A stretch of 64,000 bases of DNA from Siphonodentalium dalli (taxonomy: Eukaryota; Mollusca; Scaphopoda; Gadilida; Siphonodentaliidae): assembly GCA_032622095.1 (NCBI GenBank), contig CP136062.1, positions 141,500,351-141,564,350 on the forward strand. The letters are read 5' to 3'. A model generated the notes under the pieces. The model was given only the letters and a program-made list of their open reading frames with translations. It was not told where the DNA came from and did no database searches. The translations under genes and the position numbers were made by a program. This document shows positions 11,711 to 22,105 of the stretch, one piece after another (the first letter of the stretch is position 1; every line of letters starts with the position of its first letter).

Positions 11711-11879
11711 AAAATATCGCTGCTTTTCATCATCACCTTTATAGCGATGGGTCTCTTCATGTTTACATATCATTCCACGGACTTTCACCTCTTCGGATTC
11801 TCTATCGTGATGATAGCTTCGTTTCTGAGCGGCATTCGCTGGACGCTCACTCAAATCGTCACACAGAAAGAGGAGTTAG
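11711..11879 (+). CDS. SLC35C2: SLC35C2 exon, GLFMFTY / GIRWTLTQ helices
   Basis: The acceptor is ATAAATTTCAG (ending 11710) and the donor GTGAGTG begins at 11880. It joins in phase 0 to 8072. The peptide starts KISLLFIITFIAMGLFMFTY and continues HSTDFHLFGFSIVMIASFL, then GIRWTLTQIVTQKEEL plus a split G. Human SLC35C2 has GGLFMFTYKSTQF and GGIRWTLTQMLLQKAELG at the same spacing, with equal length across the junction. A better-looking acceptor 42 bp upstream (TTATTCCTAG, ending 11669) would change the frame; see findings. Confidence 0.93.
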
Positions 11880-12094
11880 GTGAGTGTTTAGGATCATTTG
11901 TCCGCTATAGTGTTCTAGGGCGGTCATGATTCTCCCTGGAGGAATGTGATGTAACTTGTTTTTCGTTTTCCAAAAAAGAGATAAGTTTTAAGGAAAGATG
12001 GGATAAGCTAAGCAACATGTACTCATGGTAGACAATACTAATGGGAATTTATAGCATTAATTTTGATCTAAGAACATACATTCCTCACAACACA

Positions 12095-12310
12095 TACAGT
12101 AATGCTCTAATTAATCGACCTCTTAACCAAAGCAGAATTATGGGTAACTTTTCAGGATTTAGTCGGAAATATGGCTTGTTGCCATTCATCGGAAAGCTCT
12201 CAGGGAGAGCTTTCCGATGAATGGCAACAAGCCATATTTCAGACTAAATCCTGAAAAGTTACCCATAATTCTGCTTTGGTTAAGAGGTCGATTAATTAGA
12301 GCATTACTTT
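12095..12310. mobile_element. MITE family C, long-palindrome copy
   Basis: Near-perfect palindrome of about 216 bp. It starts TACAGTAATGCTCTAATTAA and ends AATTAGAGCATTACTTTA, with the central hairpin GAAAGCTCTCAGGGAGAGCTTTC. Nearly identical to the copy at 10140, so the family was active fairly recently or arms are kept similar by conversion. Confidence 0.85.
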
Positions 12311-12465
12311 AGACAATAAAAATGCCCTATTGAAAATGCCCTATAAATTTCACATAATTTATTACCCTTTGGAATAGTCAGACGATACTGTATGCTTTTT
12401 GTGTAATTGTATTTTTGTTTCATTGATGCTTTGCATCCTGCATATACATGTATATGTTATACATT

Positions 12466-13410
12466 GATAGTTATCCCATAGCAAATGTTCAGATAATAAG
12501 GTCGTTGATATTATTACTGTGTACACCTGTCAGTAAGCCCGGGAGTGGGAGGGGGGAGTACACTTTTTTGCTCAAAAATTGGGTACTGGGCTTACTCATC
12601 AGGACCCCCTGCGCAAAAATTCATTTAGCCTTCAGGTGCCGACCTACTGCCATATTTTATACCAATACCATGTTTGTATTGAATAAAGATAATAATGTAA
12701 TTTATTTATATTATTAATAAGATAAAATCACATGATAATAACCAGAAACAGTGATAGACAGATACATTTGGGTTAAATTTGAATACGGTTGTAATTTTTG
12801 GGGTTTATTTGTAAACACAATAGGGTTGTATGATGAGTTCAAAAGTTAATTTAGTTACACTAATGCACTTATAAAACACTATGGTGAGATGCAGGTAAAC
12901 ATACATCACTCTTCTGCATTATCTAAGGATCCTACAAAAACACAAAGGTATTACCGGGTACTCCATATCCCATTGGATTTACTCTGATAGAGGTATGAAC
13001 AATAAGTGACACATCCTTTGATTTTATTGATTTGGTACCTTTTAGATTGATCCAACAACTAATAATAGAATAAGATATGTATAATTCACAACAATATTAA
13101 CAAAAGTGTACAGTATGCTATTGTACATCTTTATATTTCAAGAATAATAATAAAAGCACAGATGTGCTTGAGTATCTTCTCCTATTCTACAGGATAGAAA
13201 GACGTGATTGTATGCACCTTCCAAATGCTCAAAAATGAGGGTGTGCTTATCTACGAGGGCCACCCCATGTATTTTTAGGGTAAAAAACCCAGACTGGACT
13301 TATCTTTGAAGATGGGCTTACTGACGGGTGTATACAGTATTTAAATCAAAAATAGACCATTTCGATGTACACTTTTTAACTGACTGGTAGAATCCATTTG
13401 GTATAGAAAG
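12466..13410. mobile_element. MITE family D copy split by a nested element
   Basis: The left segment (about 12466-12515) contains AGTTATCCCATAGCAAATGT and GTTCAGATAATAAGGTCG. The right segment (about 13340-13410) contains ATAGACCATTTCGATGTACA and TATAGAAAGGGGTAAAC. In the intact copies at 17751 and 25760 these two halves are contiguous. Here they are separated by about 820 bp, described in the next entry. Confidence 0.7.
12516..13339. mobile_element. Nested inverted-repeat element inside a family-D MITE
   Basis: Terminal inverted repeats of about 25 bp, ACTGTGTACACCTGTCAGTA then AGCCC on the left, and GGGCTTACTGACGGGTGTAT then ACAGT on the right. Secondary inverted motifs, including GGGCTTACTC, lie just inside. 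It has no coding capacity. It interrupts the flanking family-D MITE, so it is the younger insertion. Confidence 0.7.
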
Positions 13411-13657
13411 GGGTAAACAGTTGTGAAAGTTAAAATGAACACTCCACTAGGGTGACTGAATGGGAATAGAGAATAAAAAAATAATTTTCATAAATTTTAT
13501 AGCCATATCTACAGAACAACATTCTAATTTGTGAATGTTATGCAGCTACTCTCGTTTACACAATCATAATCGTTTGTTTATCTGCCATAAATTTGTCCCG
13601 AATTAAGGAGTAAATATTTGTGATTGTGTGCAGTTATGACATTGAATTTGTTTAAAA

Positions 13658-13793
13658 ACAGTAATGCCCTAAATAATCAACTCCTTAACCACAGCAGAAT
13701 TATTGGTAATGTTTCAGGATTTTGTCGGAAATATGGCTTGTTGCCATTCATCGGAAAGCTCTCAGTGAGTCGATTATTTAGGGTATTACTGTA
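13658..13793. mobile_element. MITE family C, one-armed copy
   Basis: The left arm matches family C (ACAGTAATGCCCTAAATAAT, then AGCAGAATTATTGGTAA, then GCTTGTTGCCATTCATCGG). After GAAAGCTCTCA it jumps straight to a 25-bp right terminus, GAGTCGATTATTTAGGGTAT then TACTGTA. The rest of the right arm is absent. Confidence 0.8.
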
Positions 13794-13892
13794 GTATGAT
13801 TGGTGTGTTTGGAATTTTCTGTGATATTAGTTGAATGGTACATTATTTCAGTGGGCAAAGTGCCAAGGTACACAATTATTAGTTTGATTCAA

Positions 13893-14128
13893 TTAACCCT
13901 TCAATGACTGGAGCTTCCTGAAATTTTGCGAAAACCCTGTGCCATAGGGAGTCTCGCATATATAAGAGAATGCATTGGCCTAACAATATTTACTTTGACC
14001 TTGTAAGCCAGTGAACTCACCTATATATGCGAGGCTCCCTATGGGAGACTCTCATATATAACAGAATGCACTGGCATACGATCTGTAATGCTGCACCAGC
14101 GCTGCTACCATCATGAAAATGTTCAATA
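13893..14128. mobile_element. TTAA-flanked MITE family B copy
   Basis: It starts TTAACCCTTCAATGACTGG, contains TCTCGCATATATAAGAGAAT and the inverse, and ends CATCATGAAAATGTTCAATA with a degraded terminus. It sits about 145 bp upstream of the 14273 exon. Confidence 0.7.
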
Positions 14129-14272
14129 AGTACACAATATGTCTTTAACTATTTTCAATTCCTAAGTTGTTTTTATTCATTTTTATATCCATAGGTTTAG
14201 TTGACATGTTATACTATATACCAGACTGGATTATTCTAAATTTTTACTTACAATATTTTCTCTTCCACACAG

Positions 14273-14356
14273 GTCTGAGTCATCCAGTCGACATGATTTA
14301 TCATATACAGCCATGGATGCTTGTTGGTTTACTTCCATTATCAGCCGGGTTTGAAG
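14273..14356 (+). CDS. SLC35C2: SLC35C2 exon, HIQPWML helix, GC donor
   Basis: The acceptor is CTCTTCCACACAG (ending 14272). Two bases complete the glycine begun at 11879, then LSHPVDMIYHIQPWMLVGLL and PLSAGFE, ending one base into the next codon. Human: [20 protein letters not shown]. The donor is GAAG followed by GCAAGTGC, a GC-AG intron in otherwise ideal donor context. Using the nearby GT at 14361 instead gives a stop soon after the next junction, so GC is the only workable donor here. Confidence 0.92.
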
Positions 14357-15253
14357 GCAAGTGCAACCATGATCATATTTTACCATGGACATAAATAGAC
14401 CCTGTTTGGGGCATGTTGCTAAGTAGTATTTTATATCTCCTATCAATCTGTTTAATGTGCTATTTGTTAAGTTTTATTTTATCACACAAGCTATCACACC
14501 ACATTATTTTCCAATAGCTTTAACCCTTTCATGATGGACTAATTTTGATATCCATGCATAATATTGTCAAATAATAATGTACTGAAATTTTTATTTGTGA
14601 AATAAATTAATAATGTTGTAAATTCATCCATGACTATAACATTGTTTTTCATTTTGTCTGACACTCATCATAACTTTCACAATTAAAGATTAAAAGTGTT
14701 CTCAAGGTGTATACATGTATTATAGCATACAATCAGGCACTGTATAAGTACAGTAATTAAACTATATCTGCAGATACCTTGTCTCCTAGCAACCATAATC
14801 TCCTCCCACTAATAAATATGTGTGGAAACCTCCATTCTTCTCATCATCTGATCTTCATAAATTGTGATCTATATATTGTGACCTATAAGACCAATATAAA
14901 AAAATTGCTAGATTTACATCCCCTACTGACCCTATTTTAGTCCCCTCCTCAATTATTTTTTATTTCAATATCTTTTTACAAGTATATGTAAATTTTATTC
15001 TTGCCTTAACCGTCAAGTGAGATTTCATATCAGTCTATTTTGATTAAATTGGACAACCTAAATCACCTTGTATCATATGTTAGGATACTGCTTCAATATG
15101 TAGCAGACTAGAACTGTCCATGACCATTTATGTTAGGAAGACTATAATATAAAAAATTAAATTCTCCTCCTGCCCCATTTCTCTTAAAAAGTTGGATGTG
15201 AATCTAGTAATTTATTTATATTGGCCATACAGAAACACATTAATCTCTTGCAG
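14357..15253 (+). other. SLC35C2 GC-AG intron
   Basis: An 897-bp intron with donor GCAAGT and acceptor CTCTTGCAG. The interior is AT-rich with no recognised repeat or RNA gene. Confidence 0.85.
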
Positions 15254-15429
15254 GTATTTCCGTATCAACGACTGATCAGTTCTTCCGCTACAGTGATACC
15301 AGTGTACTTGCCAGGAATCTTGGACTCGTCTTGTTTGGTGCTGGTCTCGCTTTTATGTTAGAATTCAGTGAATTCCTCTTCCTATCGCGTACATCCAGTT
15401 TATCTCTATCAATATGTGGAATAGTAAAA
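15254..15429 (+). CDS. SLC35C2: SLC35C2 exon, EFSEFLFLSRTSSLSLSI block
   Basis: Acceptor CTCTTGCAG, donor GTAAGTGA at 15430. Two bases complete a glycine, then 58 codons ending in phase 0. The peptide includes SVSTTDQFFRYSDTSVLARN, LGLVLFGAGLAFMLEFSEFL and FLSRTSSLSLSICGIVK. Human SLC35C2 has [24 protein letters not shown] at this place. The SRTSSLSLSI segment is the conserved helix that lines the transport path in this superfamily. Confidence 0.95.
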
Positions 15430-15915
15430 GTAAGTGATGATAATTTACCAATATGAGAATATCAGTTCTCCCCGTTTGTTGGCATATAATTTGTTCGCAA
15501 CATGCATAATATTCGAAAAACAAATATGTTAAAGACATATTATGTATTTGTTCGGGTGCGTGAAAATGATCAATTAGTATCCAGGTGCTATGTCAACTGG
15601 ATGAATGTAGCATTCTACTAACATCGCCGAAAATCTGAAGCAAATCGACCATACCACTCCATAGAAAGTCGTCTGAACTACGCTCAAATGTAAATATTTA
15701 CTACTCGATTCGGAACGCATATATCGGCGATAAACTAACAAAAATGATTTCACCATCAAGAGTCACTGCATTGAATTACTGTATAAGAATGGTGGTGTGT
15801 GTTGTCAATTTGGATATAATATTCGTAAACATTACTACTTTGAAAAAGATTATTCTCCATTTATATTTTATCACCCCACCGGAGTGTTTCACATCACTTT
15901 AATATGGCCACCCTT

Positions 15916-16266
15916 AAAGGGGGACTGTACACTAAATCTGGCCATATATGGGACCATCTCTTATTATACTTAACAGAAAATATGCAACAAATGAATTAAT
16001 TTGAGTTTTGGATGAGTGCGAAATACACTCATATACTTTATGAACGATATAAATAACATGGTAATTATAATGAAAAGGAGTTAATGACTCGAGCCATAAA
16101 CTCATTTTCATTATAATTACCATTTTGTTTTACATCGTTCATAAAGTATATGAGTGTATTTTGCACTCATCCAAAACTCAAATTAATTCATTTGTTGCAT
16201 ATATTCTGTTGAGTATAATAACAGATGGTCCCATATATGGCCGGTTTTAGTGTACAGACTTGCTTT
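15916..16266. repeat. Long foldback palindrome, ~150-bp arms
   Basis: Arms begin AAAGGGGGACTGTACACTAA and end TTTTAGTGTACAGACTTGCT. They pair through CCATATATGGGACCATCT and ATGAGTGTATTT, and the centre is near AAGGAGTTAATGACTCGAGC. Arm identity is high, with few indels. It is non-coding and lies in the intron between the 15254 and 19769 exons. It is probably a non-autonomous foldback element; terminal duplications are not evident. Confidence 0.8.
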
Positions 16267-16289
16267 AATTTAGCCCAATTGCACTGTGA

Positions 16290-16307
16290 TGGGGGGGGGG
16301 GGGGGGT
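16290..16307. repeat. Poly-G tract (17 G)
   Basis: An uninterrupted run of about 17 G immediately left of the hAT-like element that starts near 16311. One of many poly-G/C runs in this window. Confidence 0.9.
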
Positions 16308-16310
16308 AGG

Positions 16311-17664
16311 GACCTGCATATATTCAAGATTCGATTCGATGTCGATATCGGACACCCGATTCGAGATTGACACCGAATCGGGTCGTTGATTCGGATATTT
16401 TCGAATCGGTGTTACTTTGGTGTAGTTTCGTTATTTGCGTCTAGATAACACATGCCAAATGACCTGAAATCAAAACAAAATTTCATTCCAATATATGTCT
16501 TGTCGCTCATAACGGCGGCTGACATTGAATTTTATTCATATAATCTGAATTGGATATCTGAAGTTCTAAACAGGAGGTAATCAATTGAGTTCCGCATCTA
16601 GCAATCATGCATCGTGTAGACAATTATTTAGTGTGATACAGATTGCAAATATATGCGGCCATTGATCACCATCATGGGTTGCGATCGAAGCACATAATTT
16701 GCATAATGCATGTCTATTCTGAACGGCATACATTCAAAATTACCTACGTTGGCTAATTTGGCAACCTTGTGCTTCCTTAGAACAATCGGTCTATTACATT
16801 CTTAAATCGACGTCATTATGTGCAACCAGTATCTGCGACACTGCCGGAAGACTTCCTTGAACTTTCCTACTTTCAGTTTCTGGGGAAAAGTTCAACAGAT
16901 AAGTACCATTGGTATCGGACTACAACACCCTTTTATGGGCGATTTAATAATACGTATATTTTCATGCACGCGTACATAATTAGCATAGCCCTAACATTAA
17001 ACACATATTCGAATGTCAGACTGTCCTATTTTATAAGAAGATTTCTCATTGATAAACCCTTCAACGCTCATCCTTGTTGTAAATACTCATTATTCAGCTA
17101 TGAACGCCATCTTAATCATACATGTACACTAGTAATGTTATATTACAGGGGTGGCTGGAAGACGGCATGTACTGGCCATGCCACCCCTGCACATGTAAAT
17201 CTGTATACATATAATTATATACTACTGTATTGCATAAATGTGCAAATAAACATTAAAACATTCAAACAATAATAAAGCTGAACTGTGTACCCATGTCCAA
17301 GTTTGTCAAATCTTTGTTATCTTTATTAAATAATGTAGACAAGTGACTTCCATTCCATGGGGTTTGTGATACATTGATTGAACTGTCTTTAAGTGTCACT
17401 TCTCGTGTCATGTTCGCCATGACACAGCTAGATAGAAATTCAATGCAACATGAGACTGAGAGTGACTTCCAACAGATGTTTAAGGAGATTAACATTGTTA
17501 TATAGTATCTAGTGAATTTTGCAGTGTTTTGTCATGAGACACCGAAATAAACACTGGTCAACAATGTCAATCACTAGCTAATTCGATTCGAAATTCGATT
17601 CGATATCAGGAAGGAGATTCAATATCGAGATTCGATGTAAAATCCCCGATTCGCAGATCTCTGG
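16311..17664. mobile_element. Probable hAT-like element with GATTCGA-rich ends
   Basis: The left end has GGACCTGCATAT followed by repeated ATTCGATTCGATGTCGATAT and CGAATCGG motifs. The right end has the inverse GATTCGATTCGATATCAGG and CCCCGATTCGCAGATCTC. The candidate 8-bp flanks GGGGGTAG and TGGGGTGG are similar but not identical. It contains a 150-residue open frame (16820-17272) without a recognisable transposase. By analogy with the cleaner element at 24528 I infer a non-autonomous hAT relative. Confidence 0.5.
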
Positions 17665-17750
17665 GGTGGGGGGATCCTAAGTCCTACTGGGACAGTCTCA
17701 CATCTAATTTCCATCTTATGATATCTAATCATATCGGTCTGAAAAATGGT

Positions 17751-17995
17751 TTAACCCTTTCTATACTAAATAATCATAGACAAGTAGTTATCCCATAGGA
17801 AATGTTCCGATAATAAGTTCAACAAACGACCGCAGTTCCCACCAATGAATGTGAATACTTCTGCACTTGAATTATCTTTTCGTCATACTGTCGGCTGCTC
17901 ATTTTACCTGAACATCCCTCCAAATGAATAACAGACCATTCCAATGTATACTTTATAAGTGGCTGGGAGACTCCCTTCAGTACAGAAAGGGTTGA
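17751..17995. mobile_element. MITE family D copy
   Basis: It starts TTAACCCTTTCTATACTAAA and ends CAGTACAGAAAGGGTTGA, giving about 17-bp terminal inverted repeats with one TTAA intact and one mutated. The interior includes GTTCCGATAATAAGTTCAAC. Other copies are at 25760 and 51994, and a split one at 12466. The TTAA target and CCCTTT termini suggest a piggyBac-like origin, as for family B. Confidence 0.75.
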
Positions 17996-18152
17996 TGAAC
18001 TTTTGTTTGGTTCTGATGGGTCCCGTGATGAAAATTGTTATCCCATGTTGCTAATTGATATGGATTTGAACTGAACAATAAACTGTATTTAAATCAGACT
18101 GATTTGGGTAATTCCCTGTCAGGTAGCCACATGGTTTAGGGTAATGTATACC

Positions 18153-18279
18153 TACAGTAATGCCCTAAATAATCAACTCCTTAACCACAGCAGAATTATG
18201 GGTAACATTTCAGGAAATATGGCTTGTTGCCATTCATCGGAAAGCTCTCATCGAGTTGATTATTTAGGGCATTACTGTA
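18153..18279. mobile_element. MITE family C, one-armed copy
   Basis: A left arm (TACAGTAATGCCCTAAATAA then GGCTTGTTGCCATTCATCGG) is followed directly by the short right terminus GAGTTGATTATTTAGGGCAT and TACTGTA. It has the same overall shape as the copy at 13658, but lacks a further TTTAGTC-type segment. Confidence 0.8.
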
Positions 18280-19259
18280 TAGAGCACATAGAAGGGGTGA
18301 TAAGAAGACAGTCAGTTATGACTATATCACCTCTATCAATATACACGACTATCACATTGCATTAGTTTATTATTATTATTATAATTGTATTAACTTTTCA
18401 TGTGTATATTGTAAATAGAATTATCCTATCCTATCCATACAATTAAAAAAAAAATAGTCTTCCTTCGACGTAAACCAGCTAGTGCAATTGGTTGGGATAA
18501 TTCTCTTTTCCGTCGAAGTCCCGTGTATATATCTTTCTATATGGGGGTTTAGCATTATTGACCCACTCGCCTAAAATCCCCAAATAGTGTACTAAAATGT
18601 CACAATTGTGACAGTAAATTGTTTTATTCCATAGAAAATATTATATTTGTTCTGAACTCCACAAAAGTTGTCAATTGAAAGTAGTAATGTTATGTGAAAA
18701 ATATATCTTATCTCAATGTTTATGAACTCACTTGACCTCGCCATTTGATAGTGTGTATTAAATTTAAACAAACTGAGGTTACTCCTATTTACGCGACATA
18801 TTCGATGTGCAATTGAACATGAAAGTTAGATTATAATATATAATTATGACAGTAAGATGTCACTCTTTCCGATATATACCATTATCTAGAAACAAGTATT
18901 GATATGTAGGGTAAAATCGATGCCAACTGGATCTTGGCATAAAGTCTGCTATAAAAATGTATTTGAACTGGACTTCGACATAAAACTGTATTATTCCAAC
19001 CGATTTCAGCAGCTGGTTTACATAAAAGAAAATTTGGACTAAGAAACAATAAGATATGTGGTAATTTTGTAATACTGCCATTTTAGGATAGGCAAAGGCC
19101 TTTATAATTTGCTATGATCAATGTTTGGCATCAGTTGGATGCCACAGCATGTTCAGTTACAGACTATTTTTGCAAATACATCTTGAATTTTGTTGGCACT
19201 GTAATACTATATTTCTTCCTGATAATAAGCATGACAGGTATTGTGAGTTAGTTTCTCAA
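18280..19259 (+). other. SLC35C2 intron, no feature recognised
   Basis: AT-rich intron DNA. Small open frames on both strands at 18860-19081 and 19125-19307 have no domain and no splice context that I can support. Confidence 0.4.
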
Positions 19260-19695
19260 TTAAACCCTAGGCCTTTCATAACAGGAGCTGCGCTGGTGCA
19301 GCATTAAAGACCCTGTGCCAGTTTGAACACTGAATATGGTCTCTGAAGATGGTGGTATCACACAGTTCATCTATATACTCACAAAGTAATAGACGAGTTT
19401 ACTGTAGTTTTCATCCCCTCAAGTCTTTTCAAAACAAAATAATAGATAAAACATCATTCATTCTCATTCAGCATTGAAGATCCTGTGCCAGTGCATTCTC
19501 TTATATATGCAAGTCTCCCATAGGGAGTCTTGCACATATAAGAGGATGCACTGGCTTACACGGTCAAGGTAAATATTGTTTGACCAATCTTTTTTATATG
19601 TGAGGACCATTATGGGAGACTCCCATATATAAAAGAATACATTGGCACAGGGTTTTTCACAAAATTTCAGGAAGTGCCAGTCATGGAAGGGTTAA
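19260..19695. mobile_element. TTAA-flanked MITE family B, long copy
   Basis: The left end is TTAAACCCTAGGCCTTTCAT and the right end GTCATGGAAGGGTTAA. It contains two blocks of the CTTATATATGCAAGTCTCCC palindrome and a unique insert at about 19321-19465. It ends 73 bp upstream of the 19769 exon. Confidence 0.7.
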
Positions 19696-19768
19696 CCATT
19701 GCTTGCTTAATTTCCAAATAGACTTTACCCCAGTGGAGACTGTTTGTAACAAATTCATTTTTTTCCAG

Positions 19769-19892
19769 GAAATTATAACATTGGTGTTATCTGCTAAGAT
19801 TAATGGTGACAGTATGAACACTGTGAATGCTTTAGGTTTGTGTGTCTGTCTGATTGGTATCAGCTTACATGTCATCAACAAAGCAATGAACC
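19769..19892 (+). CDS. SLC35C2: SLC35C2 exon, last membrane helices
   Basis: The acceptor TTTTTTTCCAG precedes 19769 and the donor GTAAGTAA starts at 19893. It joins in phase 0 and ends one base into a codon. The peptide is EIITLVLSAKINGDSMNTVN, then ALGLCVCLIGISLHVINKAM and N. Human: [20 protein letters not shown] then [20 protein letters not shown]. The GISLH motif is strongly conserved. Confidence 0.95.
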
Positions 19893-20635
19893 GTAAGTAA
19901 TGTTCAATTCTGTTCAAACTGACTGGCATTTCTGTTAGAGCTTATACCTATATTCAAATTAACGTAAATAGGTGTTAATCACTGGAGAATGTTACAGGCT
20001 GTGAAATTGCTACAATCAAAATTTAAATCTAATTGAATTCAAATTAAATATCTATATCAAATAAATGCTAAAATGCCAAAATACTTGCAGGGTCCAATAA
20101 AACGAGACATAATTTGTGGGAAATTTTTGTTTATTTATTGTATCAAAACATGCCGTCTATCCTAGTGTATCAATATTTCTATAAAACATCTATTAACCAT
20201 TTTAAAAATAGAGGTTCCATCAAAACGACAATTTATTGTTCAAGTAAACAGTCCATCATGCTGCTGTCGTTACCATTTCCACAATGTAGAGGGTTGCTAG
20301 TAATCTTTTTATTTTGCCTACTCCCTGCAGACACCAAATTTCAATGAATCCAAGAAAGTCATTTACCAGTGTGAACAACATAAGAAACCAATATGTGTGT
20401 GAGCCTGTGCATAAACATTAAATTGAATATCATCATTTGGCCCTCTTTTGAGAACATTCCTGATGCCGAACCTCCATACAAAATATCATTGCGATCAATT
20501 TCATCTAAGTATCTGTGTGGACAGATGGAAAATTAATTTTCGGGGGACTATAGAAACAGGCTCTGTCCGTCCGTTGTACCGTCGGTCCGTTTGTTCGTCC
20601 GTCACAGTTTTGAGTACCTTCATGGTGTAATCATC
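19893..20635 (+). other. SLC35C2 intron, low-information stretch
   Basis: AT-rich intron. At about 20560-20605 there is an imperfect CCGTCCGT/TCCGTTTGTTCGTCCG run of a kind common in dispersed invertebrate repeats. No exon or RNA gene is supported. Confidence 0.4.
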
Positions 20636-20639
20636 TCCT

Positions 20640-22105
20640 CCTACAGATTTCATCCCAGAGATTTGAAACTTCAGAATATTGTTGCCCATATATTGAAGAT
20701 GTGCAACATGTATATAGATGACAGAATTTTTTTTTTTTGACAGAGTTATTAACCCTTTTCGACTTAGAAAATTTCAACATTTTTTATAATTTTCTGTATG
20801 AGGGTACCTTCATGGTGTAATCAACTCCTCCTACAGTTTTGATCGTAGATATTTGAAACTTCAGAGTATTGTTATCCACATATTGGAGATGTGCAACATG
20901 TATATAGGTTGATTCACAAACTGAGAGCATATGGTATACAAGGCAGTTTGATAACATGGATTCGAGACTTTCTAAGTAATAGAATACAGCGTGTTAAAGT
21001 AAACAGTGAGTGTTCAGAATGGATGAGTGTTACGAGCGGAGTTCCACAGGGCAGTGTATTGGGTCCTATTCTATTCATAATATTCATCAATGACTTACCA
21101 GATAGTGTTAAAGGGATATGCCATATATTTGCTGACGACACTAAACTGGTAGGCAACCCTAATACAAGTAACATCCAAAACAATATTGATGATGTGTGCC
21201 AATGGTCAACAAATTGGCAACTTAAATTCAATTCCTCAAAAATTCACGTGCTGCACTTTGGATTCAACAACCCTCGGCATCAATACAACATGACAGATTC
21301 GACAGAAAGGCCACCAATTCTAGTGAGCGAGTATGAAAAAGATCTGGGAGTGACTATTGATGCGCAACTAAAGTTTGATTGCCATATTAATAGTGTGTGT
21401 AGTCGCGCATATAGAACTCTGGGCATAATCAGGAGAACTTTCGTCAGTTTAGAACCAGATACATTTAGCTACTTGTACAGGTCTATGGTGAGACCAATAC
21501 TGGAATATTGTAATACGGCTTGAAACAAGAACAGAAGCATAACCATTGAACGGGTGCAGAGACGAGCAACAAAAATGGTGCCGAAATTTCGAAAATTAAG
21601 TTATATATAGAGACAGAATGATAAACCTCGGTTTGATGTCTTTGAAATATCGCCGATTCAGAGGTGATATGATAGAGACATACAAATACCAGAATGAGTT
21701 ATACAACGTGGACGAGAGTAAACTGTTCAAGCAAGCAGAGTACACCCGAACATGAGGTAACACTATGAAATTGGCATATTCGAGATCGTCGAAGGATGTC
21801 GGGATGTTCTTCTTCTGCAACCGAATTGTTTGCAGCTGGAATGCCCTGCCTGATTATATTATACAATCGCAAACGCTAGCAGAATTCAAAACTCTATTGG
21901 ACAATCACTTCCGCCCAATACGGTACGAATATGATACAGAAGGGATGGATTGCCATGCAGTAAAATAACTTTTGATATAATCCGGAACTAAGAGTCATTC
22001 GACTCGTTCTGTGTATCTTGATGTTATGTTATAGATGATGGAAATCTTCTTTTTTTATGGAGTTATTAACCCTTTTCGACTTAGAAAATTTCAACACTGT
22101 GGACG
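20640..22105. repeat. ~180-bp tandem duplication, second copy split by a LINE
   Basis: Copy 1 (about 20640-20785) has TTTGAAACTTCAGAATATTG, then GTGCAACATGTATATAGATG, then ATTAACCCTTTTCGACTTAG. Copy 2 starts at 20828 with TTTGAAACTTCAGAGTATTG and runs to GTGCAACATGTATATAG at about 20907. It resumes at about 22030 with ATGATGG and reaches ATTAACCCTTTTCGACTTAG near 22067. The LINE fragment lies between, so it inserted after the duplication. A TATAG-like short repeat flanks the insertion. Confidence 0.75.
20908..22030 (+). pseudogene. 5'-truncated non-LTR retrotransposon (RT C-terminal half)
   Basis: A decayed LINE of the CR1/jockey-like type. The first 205 codons are open and show reverse-transcriptase hallmarks: GVPQGSVLGPILF, the catalytic IFADDTK box, then LKFNSSKIHVLHFG and DLGVTIDAQLKFD. 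The usual end of this domain appears as ILEYCNTA followed by a TGA where tryptophan is expected (21521-21523). Further stops and a frameshift follow near 21605 and 21755, before the typical C-terminal FCNRIVCSWNALPDYII. The endonuclease and upstream RT are missing, so it was truncated on insertion. It lies inside the last SLC35C2 intron in sense orientation and cannot be active. Confidence 0.93.

Noticed and set aside
16820-17272. 150-residue open frame
   Set aside because: No recognisable domain, no splice context and located inside a likely non-autonomous element; kept only as an observation.
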